DNA of 64,000 nucleotides from Brachynemurus nebulosus (lineage: Eukaryota > Arthropoda > Insecta > Neuroptera > Myrmeleontidae), in the NCBI GenBank assembly GCA_035578155.1, contig JAPWDM010000001.1, positions 76,504,972 to 76,568,971 of the forward strand, read 5' to 3'. The notes beneath the pieces were generated by a model, which was not told where the DNA came from, searched no databases, and saw only the letters and a list, made by a program, of their open reading frames with translations. Positions 53,227-63,812 of this stretch are shown piece after piece. Numbering within the stretch: the stretch's first letter is position 1; each line of letters begins with the position of its first letter. The translations under genes and the position numbers were made by a program.

Positions 53227-55189
53227 TTTGAAATCACACTTAAATTAAAAAACTTAAAAATAAATCGTTTTAAAAAATTTTTTGATATTTACTTAATAAT
53301 TCATTAGTACATGTACTTTATAATTTTAAATAGATTTATAATTAATATGTAATCCGTATTTAAATAAATTCTACATAAACAGATAGTAAGACGATTGGAA
53401 ATACCAGATATTGCTTACTTCATCCTCTTAAAATATCAAATTTTTATTCACTGTTATTTCATCTCAGGTTTGTATACATAATATACAAGTATTCTATTAT
53501 AATTTTGACGTCATGCCGATTTTAATTATAAGAAAATTATAACTAATCAATCAATTCAAAAGAATTTATACAATTTACCAAGTTATATTGTTATACTGAA
53601 TTTTATTTTTAAAATGGGATTGTTTAAGGTGACTGGCGCATTACGGCGTTTTAAAAATTAATGAATGGTTTTTCAATATGTTATTTTTTATTTTGGTATT
53701 TAATGTAGGTAGTCCAAGGAAATAAAGTTCTTCCCTTTAACGAAGTTTATTGTCAATGGATTTTCATACTTTTTTTATTGAGTTTATAAAAGTAAGTAAT
53801 AAAATGTTGCAAAAACTACCACTGATGATTTTTAGAGTCACTTGTAGATATTTTCTCTATAAATGCGTGACGTAGAAATTTGTAATTTAACATAACGCTA
53901 AATCCTTTTTACGAGCATATGATTCGATAATGAAAGGTCATGAAATATTTTTATTGGGAGTAAGTTTAGTTTCCTTACAATTACTGTATCGTATGGACTA
54001 TGGAGTATCATTGGAGAACTGCTTTTGTGGATTCCAAACACATTTTGCGAAAAAAAAAAATGTTTCAATGCTCTAATTTTCTAGTTTTCAGCATTTTTTT
54101 TCCAACATACACCTTGCAGTAAAAAAAATTAATTTTGGAATTTCCTAATATAACCCTTAATAAAACCATCAAAATACCTAATTTAAATGTAACTAATTTA
54201 AAAAATACCTAATTCAAAAAATACTTAAAGTATTAAAATTAATTAAATTTAAAAAGTACCTAATTTAAAACTTAATTGAAACAGTAACTAATTTAAAAAA
54301 AAAAATTGAATGAGTGAATAAAGTGATAGACTAGTAGGTTTGAATGACATTTTGAGAGTTTTGTAAGATTCTGAAATAAAAATGGTTGGAGACTGAGTGA
54401 CTTATCACTATCCAAAATTTGTTGAAGTTTGTGGGTAATAACTTTAGCAGAATTTGTAACTATCAATACATAGCAAAGAAAGAATATTGTGAATTTTATA
54501 AATAAATAAATATTGTGAAAAATATAAATGGTTTTTAATGCAACTATTAACTTTATTGTCACGTCTGTAACAAACCCGTAAAGTTTTTTCAAATTTTTTT
54601 TTTAAATAAAATCTAAGTAGACATTTTTCTTAAGATTATCAGAGAAAATTTTAAATTACATATTTCTCAAACAATTAACAGATTTTTAAATAATTGTAAC
54701 AGTATGTCAGAATCCAAGTGCTTTTCACGTCACGTTCGTAACACCAACTTTATTAGCTCTAGCATTAAAACTAATAATGTTATGTATTTTATATTCAGTA
54801 TAAAAATTGTGTACATATTGTCCATATGTATTACACATTATCCAACGCCAGTGTAGCAATAGTGTAAATGATGGTATGAGAATGAAATGTAATTTAAGAG
54901 GGTGACTCACTCCCCTCTTCAATGTTGCTCAAACTGAATTTTGAATTCGAGAATTTCATTCGTACGTTATTCTGATTGTCTTAAACTATTGTCCATGAAG
55001 TAGTTCTAGAATTACTCAAATAGTGCGATTATATCGACACAGTCACTCACTAGTTAACTACCTTTAGACTTAATATTAAAACATTGAGCGAAAATAAGTC
55101 AATTAGATTTTTTTACGTAGATTTGAAATTTCCAAATAGAATTTGAATATATTGGATTTTTTACCTTCTTTTCGGAAAATTAACCCTTA
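53227..55189. other. Upstream region of the clip protease
   Basis: Expected to hold the promoter and any 5' UTR exon, but no TATA or initiator arrangement can be singled out in such AT-rich DNA. A degenerate tandem of CCTAATTTAAAA-type motifs lies at about 54165-54300. Confidence 0.45.
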
Positions 55190-55480
55190 AGTTGTCACCC
55201 CCCAACCACCCCTGATGTAATTTAAAGAAATTGCATATCAGTAGGTAGCTCTTTAAAAAAGAGTAATACCGTCAATTTAAACTTTTGCTTCCATTTTCGA
55301 GATATTTGGAAAATTAAATTTTTACCCTAATCTTTGAAGAGCGGTCTTACCCCTTCAACCATTTTACCGCCGTTAAAAAAAAATACGGGTCCCTTATTTT
55401 TCGATGTTCTATAACATATCAAAGAATGAACAAAATCGGAGGGGTACACCCCCGTGACATTCCTTGTAAGATGTGTTTTG
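55190..55480 (+). repeat. Repeat family G, copy 3
   Basis: GTCAATTTAAACTTTTGCTT, TAAATTTTTACCCTAATCTT, AAAAAAAAATACGGGTCCCT, TATTTTTCGATGTTCTATAA. Same order as 47170-47470. Confidence 0.65.
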
Positions 55481-56116
55481 GTTTCCGATATCTTCCTTAA
55501 AAAATGAGTTTGAATTGAATGTAAGCTTGTGAGCCACTTATGTTAATATATAACATTAAACATTAGGTAACACAACAAAATATGCAATTGGGAAGAATAA
55601 ATTTTCATTCTTTTGCCCTCTACTAGGAACTATTTTCTCATTTTTTCTTTACTTGATTAGTAAAAAAATGTTTGGCCATATCTTCGAAAGTTACTGACAC
55701 AACCTAGCGAGAATAATTTTGGCTTCTCTTTCAGTGGAAATTATAGTTTTCTTTTTCAAATTTCTTAGAACCACAGTTAAAAAATAAAAAGTTACAAGAG
55801 GCGTTCCGAAATTTTTTTCTTCTGAGTCCTAAAAACCATCAGCGGTAATTTCTGAACTTCTAATGAAAATTCATCGACAATAAAAATTGTCAAAGGTTTT
55901 CAATTTTTTTGACCTATCTACCCTAGGCTAATAGACAAAGTATCAAAATTTGAACAAATTTTAAGATATAAACAGGTTGTGTACTTTTAAAATAAGACTG
56001 TTGTGCCGCCGATCGGAATAGTAAATTATAATTGCCGTTTGACATTAAATGAAATACATACCGGGTATCCCGTTTGGATGTATACATACGGTTTACATGT
56101 TAACTGAAAACACATA
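55481..56116. other. No gene recognised
   Basis: AT-rich sequence, nothing supported. Confidence 0.5.
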
Positions 56117-56507
56117 CCTTAAGGAAAAAGTGATGTCACATCACTCACAAGAGTGCTTTGAATAAACAAATACCAATTTAGTAAAATATAACTACTGTTA
56201 CCATCGCTTTAACAACAATAATGCAGTAAAATACAGAAATGAATGTCGCAATTTTCAAGCAATTCACATGCAATTCACATTTTCACATAATAAATATTTA
56301 TGTCATTTTCAGTAAATTCAAAAGGCTTTTCTATTTATATTTTCTCGGAAATAAATATTAAAATAATAAAAATACCGAAAGAACATTTCTGTTGAAGAAA
56401 TAGTGCAGATAATTTGGTGGAAAGAAATTATTTTATAAAAGAAAATTACCAAAAATATAAATACGTTTATCCAAAGCACTCTTGTGATATAATTTTTTCC
56501 TTATGGG
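56117..56507. mobile_element. 391-bp inverted-repeat element
   Basis: Left CCTTAAGGAAAAAGTGATGT, then CACAAGAGTGCTTTGAATAA; the right end in reverse reads CCATAAGGAAAAAATTATAT, CACAAGAGTGCTTTGGATAA. Arms about 45 bp, with a 10-bp gap in one. No ORF, no clear target duplication. Confidence 0.7.
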
Positions 56508-57072
56508 AAGCCGGGCGGTAGTAATTTCCGCACCGTTTCTAGAACATGAAGGGGGAACCATTATGACCCGCCTGGAAAACTTTTGTAACCAACTCCTTAG
56601 GCTCCAGCCACCCCCACCCTATTTTTTTAAATTGTAAAAGCACCTATACGCTTATGTTTAGATGAATTGTAAGTAAAAAAACAATAGAGGTATGGGAATG
56701 CTATATAATGATTTTTTTAAAATTTCATAAAATTGTTTACAACGTACACTTGAAGTAACATTTCATTAATTTTCTCCTAAACTATAAACTTTATGTATAA
56801 AAAACGTATCTATTTGCGTTTCTTTTAACAAAATACATGATAATTTGAAAAGAGTTTTAAAATACTTATATGAAATTTAAAAAAATGTACCTTTCCATAT
56901 TAATGTGACAAAATTTTTCTAAGTTTAAATATACACTCATTTTGCATGTAAGCGATCTTGTTGCATCATCAGCTTTAACAGTACGTTAAAATATGTACAC
57001 TGACTTGACTTACGTTTACGTATTTACACATTTCATATCCATTTGTGTTTTATGTGTACAATATTCATACTA
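56508..57072. other. No gene recognised
   Basis: AT-rich sequence, nothing supported. Confidence 0.5.
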
Positions 57073-57074
57073 TA

Positions 57075-58560
57075 CTATTCAAAACAAAATAAGGGCCACT
57101 CATGTTTTGCTGCATAAGTTTAATAAGTTACAGTATAAGGTATGCTTACATTTAATTAAGGAACTAATTTAACTAATTTTTTACTAAATAAAATTAATTT
57201 TAATAAGATTAAATAAAAAATTAATCCATAATTACATTTTTTTAGGATTTTATCATTTTTATAGTCATTTTTACAGTCATCAACAAACGTTCACGCTTTG
57301 AGTAAAAGCACACATTATGCAACTTTTCGGTGATTTAATATCGAGTATGCCCTCCGCTTTTTAAAACACATTCTTGAAGCCTCCTCGGCATGCTTTCAAT
57401 AAGATGCCTAACGGTTTCATCAGGAATCTCCTCCCAACATCTTCTCAAGACATCAATCAGTTGTTGTTGGGTGTGCACATCCTCTCCGGCTGCTCTGACT
57501 CGCCGTTTTAATTGATCCCAAAGATGTTCTATTGGGCTCGGGCATTATCCTGCATCAGGATAAATCCGTCGGCCGCTCGTTGTGCAAAGGGGATCACATG
57601 GGGTCTGACAACCTGTTCGATGTAACTTTGAGCCGTTACAGTACCGTTGTTCAGGAAAACAAGCTCAGTTTTGCCTTGCAAACTAATTCCACCCCAGACC
57701 ATGACATTAGGACCGCCAAATCTGTCGCGTTCATGAATGTGACGATCAGAAAACCTTTCCCCACTTCTTCTGCACACTCTTACACGTCGATCATCACTAA
57801 AAAACTTCACCTTGCACTCATCCGTGAAGAGTACGTGACGCCATTCCTCCAAGCCCCATTCAAGGTGTTCACGTGCAAATCTTAAACGGTTTGCACGATG
57901 CGCTCCGGTCAGTTTGGTACGGATTACTGGTCTTCTTGAACGTTGTTGGTCTTCATGCAAACGATTTCGTATGGTCTGATTACTGACAACAGTACCAGTA
58001 GATCGATGTAAGCGATTTTGCAGAGTACCTGCGGTAACAATCGGCTCACGTCGTGCACGCAGTCGAATGTAATGGTCTTCACGGGCAGTGGTAGCACAAA
58101 CTCTCCCTGAGCCACGGCGCCGGGTTACACTACCGGTCTGCTGATACCGATTCCAAACATTTTGAATAGCCCTTCGTGAACAACCCAACTGCAGAGCCAC
58201 GGACGGCTCTGGTAGCAGTAGCTTCGTCCATATGGTGTCGAATTCTCGGCATTGTAAAAATAAATGATTGAATAATACGCCAAACTTCAAAAAACAACCT
58301 CAGCAATCTATAATCTAGCGCAAACTGATTTAAAATCAAATTCAAAAAAATAAGTAAAGTTAACCACTTGACGCTGTGCGAGACAAAAAAACGTTTAAAT
58401 CTTCCCCTCAACAATAATATCACTTAAACCTAACTGTTATCATTTACTCAACCACTTAATATCCTAACAACAGTCATTTAGAAAAGTTATTTTGACGTGG
58501 ATCGACATGAAACAGTTTTAAAATACAAACTTTCAAGTGGCCCTTATTTTGTTTTGAGGA

Positions 58561-58561
<1 letters not shown>
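57075..58561 (-). mobile_element. Tc1-like transposon
   Basis: TIRs of about 26 bp: CTATTCAAAACAAAATAAGG at the left; the right end in reverse is CTCCTCAAAACAAAATAAGG. TA flanks both ends (57073-57074, 58562-58563). The right TA is the first unit of an 86-bp (TA)n. Encodes a broken Tc1 transposase on the minus strand. Confidence 0.93.
57335..58252 (-). pseudogene. Tc1-type transposase with deletion between catalytic residues
   Basis: Starts at Met of MPRIRHHMDEATATRA (58252); a frameshift near 58195; then the paired HTH (LGCSRRAIQNVWNRYQQTGS, RRRGSGR; TIRNRLHEDQQRSRRPV), first Asp in FTDECKVKFF, GGPNVMVWGGIS, second Asp in LMQDNARA. It then joins almost directly to IEHLWDQLKRRV, holding the third acidic residue. 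Family members have about 34 residues between these two positions; here only about seven remain, so roughly 27 codons were lost and the frame changed. The rest (RAAGEDVHTQQQLIDVLRRC ... GGHTRY) is intact. Inactive. Confidence 0.93.

Positions 58562-58647
<86 letters not shown>
58562..58647. repeat. (TA)n microsatellite
   Basis: Pure TA run of about 86 bp next to the Tc1 right end. Confidence 0.97.
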
Positions 58648-58649
<2 letters not shown>

Positions 58650-58747
58650 TAGTAGCTTTTGGAGAGAACGGGAGCCACCTTCCCACCTGCCGACTTTTTG
58701 AGTGACCTCGAATGGTGGTAAAACTACCGAGGCGGTTCTAGATCGGA

Positions 58748-58878
58748 TTATAATCGGATTGCGATGCTTTTATACATATTTTGTAACAATATTCGTCAAT
58801 GGATTATATTGAACCACACGATCATGTAGTAGAAGGCAAAATGCTGATGTATTCTCCGGCACCTCCTTCAACGTTTTA
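58748..58878 (+). repeat. 131-bp perfect direct repeat, copy 1
   Basis: Identical base for base to 60100-60230, 1352 bp away. Contains a 26-codon plus-strand frame (MDYIEPHDHVVEGKMLMYSP...) closed by TAG here and TAA in copy 2. Confidence 0.97.
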
Positions 58879-58929
58879 GCCTCCTTTCTAGAAGCCTCCG
58901 GCGGTGGGTGGAGCAAAATTTGGTCTCCA

Positions 58930-59045
58930 ACCTAACGATATCTAGTGAAATTTTTTCTAACCTAACAGAACCCAGCGGAACTTGATCTCACCTAACAGAA
59001 CCCAACAAAATTCGGTTTAACCTAACAAAATTTTTTTAACCTAAG
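58930..59045 (+). repeat. CCTAACAGAACCCA-type degenerate tandem
   Basis: TAACCTAACAGAACCCAGCG and TCACCTAACAGAACCCAACA, then TAACCTAACAAAATT and TAACCTAAG; unit about 27-30 bp, shortening to the right. CCTAA is the insect telomere pentamer in reverse, but the spacing shows this is not telomeric DNA. Confidence 0.7.
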
Positions 59046-59064
59046 AATTAAAAAATTCCGTAAC

Positions 59065-59214
59065 AGATGGCGCAGCCACCTTCCTGTAAATTCGCTACTA
59101 GATGGCTCTCGTAGTCTGGATACTAGTGAACCCTATGCGTAAATTTGAAAAATTATCAATAGATGGTGCTGAATATCCTTTTTGATAGTTAAACTAGCCA
59201 TTAAAAGATGGCGT
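59065..59214 (+). promoter_or_regulatory. Cluster of AGATGGCGC-like motifs
   Basis: AGATGGCGC at 59065, AGATGGCTC at 59100, AGATGGTGC at 59161, AGATGGCGT at 59206; four same-strand matches in 150 bp to the core of the CTCF recognition motif used in insects and vertebrates. Binding is inferred only. Confidence 0.3.
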
Positions 59215-59589
59215 TGTTAATCTGAACTACCGCGAACTCTGTACCTAGCTTTCATAAGTTTATCATATTTTTATCTGAAAACAGGTTTAAACTGTTAGCT
59301 GACGTTATTAACAGGAATGTTGATATTAATAGCGAAGATTTCTGTCTAATATGCAAAAATGAATTTTATCATATGATTGTATATTTTTATCTGAAAACAG
59401 GTTTATACACGTTTTCCTCTAAATAAAAACACATTTTTTTATTTTTTTTTTTATTTCTTTTATTTATTTTTTTTTTTTTATTTTTTTTTTTTTATTTTTT
59501 TTTTTCTTATTTTAATAAATTTATTTAAAAGAAATATTTTTTTACAATAAAATATTTAAATGTTATTACAATAATATTTGTATATGGAT
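59215..59589. other. No gene; poly-T tract
   Basis: Low-complexity T-rich block at 59432-59515 (T runs broken by single A or C). Nothing coding. Confidence 0.6.
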
Positions 59590-60069
59590 ATGACATTTTC
59601 CATGGCGCAAGTTGCTCCGGAATGATGGCCGCATCGAGGACTAGTGTATGTTGATGTTATGATTTCCAACTTGGGGCAAATTGTTATCTCTTTCTAAGTT
59701 CATAATGGGCGCTGACGGTAGTAGTCGTTTCAAATAGCGCACTGTTTCTTCTCCTTTCGTATAGATGATTCGAGTTCCGTGTAGATTGTTTATTAAAATG
59801 TATTGTAGTTCCACGTATTCAATATGTCCATCCATCCAGGAAAACCCATGATGCTTTTTCCGCAACCAGCGAGCTGTGCGCTGATCTTTTTCACTTAATC
59901 CGCAAAACGGTATTGGTGATTTGAAAATATAGTGTTGTAGTATATAATCTTCATTACAATTTTCTTCGGAAGAATCGAATTTCAACACAGCCAATTCCTT
60001 TATGTAGAATTTCCCATTTGTTGAATTTGGAAATCCTTGGAAGTCAACAATTGCTGCGTCGGCCTTCAT
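59590..60069 (-). pseudogene. CxxH...CAxxNV family protein, copy 2
   Basis: ATG at 60069 (MKADAAIVDFQGFPNS...) gives about 142 codons: GKFYIKELAVLKFD, IFKSPIPFCGLSEKDQRTAR, WLRKKHHGFSWMDGHIEYVE, LHGTRIIYTKGEETVRYLKR, PIMNLERDN; then a frameshift near 59645 into RCGHHSGATCAMENVIS. Order and spacing match the plus-strand copy at 24756-25125 but here the N-terminal part is preserved. The conserved D (VDFQGF), E (KEL), D (MDG), E (NLE) and the CxxH/CAxxNV end suggest a degenerate exonuclease-like fold; that is inference. It lies between the two 131-bp direct repeats. Host or transposon origin unknown. Confidence 0.6.
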
Positions 60070-60099
60070 TGTGCGTTGTCTAGAGCGAAACTGACTGAT

Positions 60100-60230
60100 T
60101 TATAATCGGATTGCGATGCTTTTATACATATTTTGTAACAATATTCGTCAATGGATTATATTGAACCACACGATCATGTAGTAGAAGGCAAAATGCTGAT
60201 GTATTCTCCGGCACCTCCTTCAACGTTTTA
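60100..60230 (+). repeat. 131-bp perfect direct repeat, copy 2
   Basis: Identical to 58748-58878. Its right edge is followed by unrelated sequence. Confidence 0.97.
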
Positions 60231-60309
60231 AATTCAATTCGAATATCCACCGGTCAACTTTTCAATGATTCGCTATCATGCTATTTTATTGTGGAAAATC
60301 AATTAGTTT

Positions 60310-60385
60310 GTCGACCCCGAGTTGATGTAGTGGTTAGCAACTCCGCTCTTATCTGGTAGATTGTGAGTTCGAAACCAACCGGGGG
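60310..60385 (+). ncRNA. tRNA-like, SINE-head-like sequence
   Basis: Contains an A-box-like TGTAGTGGTTAGC and a B-box-like GTGAGTTCGAAACC about 40 nt apart, and CCCCG near the start against CGGGGG at the end. The T stem pairs poorly, so it is not a functional tRNA; a tRNA-derived SINE promoter is the likeliest reading. Confidence 0.4.
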
Positions 60386-60421
60386 AGATTCGTCATCTAC
60401 ATTACTACGCCGCTCATTAGT

Positions 60422-60727
60422 TTATCGTAGAATTGTTGGTATTTCAGAGTTTTCAACGAGTTGTTTAATAATTTCCTCTCGACGCTTCGCTTTACTTAGT
60501 TCTCTTAATTCTGCGTTAGAACATTGAAGAAGATTGATGTAATGATCCGTAAATTCCATACAACAGAAATATTCCGTTATCTCAATATTTCCGACATTTC
60601 GTCTATAATTGCGCTTGAAAAGTCTACAAACCACCTCTATAAATTCAATGGTGTTTGTTGGATAATTTTTCACTATTTTAATACACAAGTCGGCCAATTG
60701 GTGATCTTTGATTCCTTCACAGAGCAC
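60422..60727 (-). CDS. Hypothetical 101-aa ORF
   Basis: Continuous frame with a gene-like composition: LADLCIKIVKNYPTNTIEFI, KRNYRRNVGNIEITEYFCCM, a helical charged tail (AELRELSKAKRREEIIKQLV). I do not recognise it. ATG at 60727, stop at 60422, no splice sites examined. It lies 350 bp from the CxxH-family copy on the same strand, so the two could belong to one element. Could also be chance. Confidence 0.3.
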   Translation of the reverse strand: MLCEGIKDHQLADLCIKIVKNYPTNTIEFIEVVCRLFKRNYRRNVGNIEITEYFCCMEFTDHYINLLQCSNAELRELSKAKRREEIIKQLVENSEIPTILR

Positions 60728-61162
60728 TTTCTTGCATATACATAAATTTTTTAATATAATTATATATTTTACAAGTTAAAAAGTGATCATTGTATACCTA
60801 TTTTTTTGATCTTTTGATTTACACCGATCCCCTAAAAAGAAATCAAACTAATTTTTGATATTATACCTTAAACTTGATGTATATATAAAAATTCCATTTA
60901 CAATTATGGTACACCATATATACTCGTAAATTTTACAAAAATGTATCACTCTGTATATTTTTTAATGCTACATATTCTCTGACGAAATTTAATATTTTAC
61001 AATTATATTATGCACTCAGCTAAAAATATATATATTCTTATGTTTTCTTAATAAAAAAAATTTATTAATAGTTTTTAAAATTAATATTGGCGATCTGTTT
61101 TAAAAACACATTATTTGCTTGTTGGATATGATGTATGAGATTTTATTTGACGTCTTATGACG
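60728..61162. other. No gene recognised
   Basis: AT-rich sequence. Confidence 0.5.
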
Positions 61163-62340
61163 TTAATGACTGTTAAAAAATTTAAAAACTAACAGGTTAC
61201 CAATTTTATGTGAGATGACACCTAAGAATGGAAGAGATACATAATGTTTTGGGTCTGGGTCAATTGTAAGGGGAGGATATATTTGTTCAATGGTGACTTT
61301 GTGCTGTTTTTTACGGATAAGTTCATCAATTAATTGGGTTGAAAAACCGTTGTTAAGGGCAATTTGCTTTATCGTGTTTAGTTCTGTCTTTCGATCTTTT
61401 GGTAGAAGGGGAATGGCGAAAGCTCTATGTATCACTGAACGGTATGCTGCTAATTTATGGGATCCGGGGTTAAAGGAGTCGGCAGGTATAGTTACATCCG
61501 AGAAAGATGGCTTGCGATAGATATTGTATGTAAATTTATTGGTGTCTCTATGGATGGTAATATCTAGAAAATTGATGCTGTTGTTTTCTTCTATTTCTTT
61601 GGTTAATTGAATTTTGGGGTGGATGCTGTTAAGGTATTTTAGATAGTTGTCCAGTTGTCGATCTGTTCCTTTAAAACCAACTAGGATGTCATCTACATAG
61701 CGGAACCAGAAAAGAATGTGTTTTTTAGAAATTGGACTTTGTAAGACGGAAGTTTCGAAATTATTCATGAAGATTTCAGCTAAGAGTGGGCTTAGGGGGG
61801 AACCCATTGGGAGGCCAGAATTTTGAATGTAAATTTGATCTTTAAATTTTAAATAATTTTGGTCAAGGCACAGTGAAAATGAATCTATAATTTCTTTTTG
61901 TAGAGGTGTAGGGGAATTGTTATTTACCAAAATATTTTCAATAATTGGGATACAATCTTTAGAAGGAATATTTGGGAACATATTGGAAATATCAAAAGAA
62001 ATTAATCTAAATGTATTGTGTTGTAACTGTAGGCTGTCCAGTTTTACGCACAAATCGACGGAGTTTTTTATAGAATAATGTGGGTGAAATTGTGTTATTT
62101 GTTTGAAGGTGTTGTTTAAAAATTTGGCAAATTTATATGTAGGAGCATTATTGTAAGAGACCACTGGTCTAACTGGATAATATTTCTTGTGTAACTTAAT
62201 GAGTCCGTAGAGTTTAGGGGCTTCCGGGTTCATTGGGATAATTTGGTGTTTTTGGATTGGTGTTATATGGATATGTTTAAGTTGTGATACATGAGTTTTA
62301 AGGGCGTTTGTAAATTTTGCTGTCGGTATTCTCGCTGTAT
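61163..62340 (-). pseudogene. Penelope-like reverse transcriptase, lacking endonuclease
   Basis: Long open frame with Penelope-type RT: KLYGLIKLHKKYYPVRPVVS, LISFDISNMFPNIPSKDCIP, NSGLPMGSPLSPLLAEIFMN, FWFRYVDDILVGFKG (intact catalytic DD), INFLDITIHR, YRKPSFSDVTI, and the thumb segment to LPFLGVISHKIGNLL. It stops where the GIY-YIG domain should start. The frame's first ~30 codons (62422-62330) are antisense to the opposing copy, so the true homology starts near 62340 within the N-terminal domain. RT core uninterrupted; element incomplete at both ends. Confidence 0.9.
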
Positions 62341-62364
62341 GTTGCGAACTAGGTATCTTTAAAA

Positions 62365-62987
62365 ATAAATCCCTCATTGACAATCCAGACGCATTAAAAC
62401 ATGAAATAGCAACATTAGTCACAAATACTATTACTCAGTTTCCCAAACTCAACTTAAAGAAATCTATAAATAGTTAAAAACACAAAATTACGCAGAACGA
62501 CCTCATACTCACAAAGACAGACAAATGGAATACAACTGTTATCATTCCAAAAATAGATTACGAAAGGGAATACAGCTGTTATCATTCCAAAAAGAGATTA
62601 CGAAAACAAAATTTTCTCACTTTTAAATGACCCAGATCTCACACCCATCAAAGACCCGACAGTAAAATTTACAAACGCCCTTAAAACTCATGTATCACAA
62701 CTTAAACATATCCATATAACACCAATCCAAAAACACCAAATTATCCCAATGAACCCGGAAGCCCCTAAACTCTACGGACTCATTAAGTTACACAAGAAAT
62801 ATTATCCAGTTAGACCAGTGGTCTCTTTCAATAATGCTCCTACATATAAATTTGCCAAATTTTTAAACAACACTTTCAAACAAATAACACAATTTCACCC
62901 ACATTATTCTATAAAAAAAACTCCGTCGATTTGTGCGTAAAACTGGACAGCCTACAGTTACAACACAATACATTTAGATTAATTTCT
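62365..62987 (+). pseudogene. Opposing Penelope-like fragment
   Basis: Plus-strand coding remnant: NPDALKHEIATLVTNTITQF, then the N-terminal Penelope motif LILTKTDKWNTTVIIPKIDY, a 37-bp tandem duplication (two copies of ACTGTTATCATTCCAAAAA), KFTNALKTHVSQLKH, KLYGLIKLHKKYYPVRPVVS. 62661-62987 is the inverse of 61983-62322 with few changes. It ends at a poly(T) run where a LINE has inserted. Confidence 0.85.
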
Positions 62988-63215
62988 TTTTTTTTTTTTT
63001 TTGATTAAATTTGGGGTACTGCTGCCGGTGGATGGCGCGGTCAGCAGCACCCGGCGGCATCGCCAACTAAGGGCATGCGCCGCCACGCACGGTAAAATAA
63101 AAACATACACAAAACAGACAGGAACATATAAATGCAGTAGACAACGGACAAACATACACATAATAAAATCCATCGATGGGTCCTGCCATCCCAGGGCTTA
63201 AAAGGAGCGGACAGT

Positions 63216-63686
63216 CCTTGGTGACGGTACGATAAGTACTAGACAGAGCGTCCGGTCACCAAGGCCTGGAAGCCATCGCTGGAACTCCCTCCGAGGTGTA
63301 AAGGACCTCGGAGTGGAGAGAACCGACTAGAAAAATAAATATATCTAGACTAGAAAAATAAAACTTATCACAGGTAGGTATCACAGGCGAGACTTATTGC
63401 GTCACTGGGAGGCCACAGGCCGACCAGTGACGCAATAAGGAGTTAAAACAATACCGCTGTAGAGCCGTAACAACGGGCCTACAGCGGCATAACAAAGTGT
63501 CACAGTTAAAATAAGAACAAATGATGTACCACCTCGGGTGTAAAAGGCCCTCGGTGGTACATCGTTAAAAAACAATAACAAAAACTAACATGTATAAATA
63601 ACAACAGTACCACTAAGGGTGTAAAAGGACCTTAGTGGCATAACGAGAGGCTAAAAGTACCCTGCCAGACCAGCTGGAACAGGGTA
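63216..63686. repeat. Array of seven stem-loops in LINE 3' UTR
   Basis: Stems: CCTTGGTGAC (63216/63255); CTCCGAGGT (63289/63305); CTTATTGCGTCACTGG, 16 bp perfect (63393/63424); CCGCTGTAG (63455/about 63479); GATGTACCACC (63523/63553); CCACTAAGG (63610/63630); TACCCTG (63658/63680). Three loops share GTGTAAAAGG or GTGTAAAGG. The stems are GC-rich in otherwise AT-rich DNA. Confidence 0.9.
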
Positions 63687-63812
63687 TCGTTAATAAATAA
63701 GACAATCACAGAACTTTTGAAAACACGTAGATTAAAATAAGCTGAAAAATAAAATTATATGTCAGGGGAGAAGCAAGAGACGACTTGAATAAAATTAAGA
63801 GATGTAAAGCCC

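Noticed and set aside
58930..59045. Interstitial telomeric repeat
   Set aside because: CCTAA occurs about every 27-30 bp within a longer unit rather than in uninterrupted pentamers.
60310..60385. Functional tRNA gene
   Set aside because: A- and B-box-like motifs exist, but the T stem and the whole cloverleaf do not pair properly.
62330..62422. N-terminus of the minus-strand Penelope ORF
   Set aside because: These codons are antisense to the opposing Penelope copy, so they are not native to the protein.
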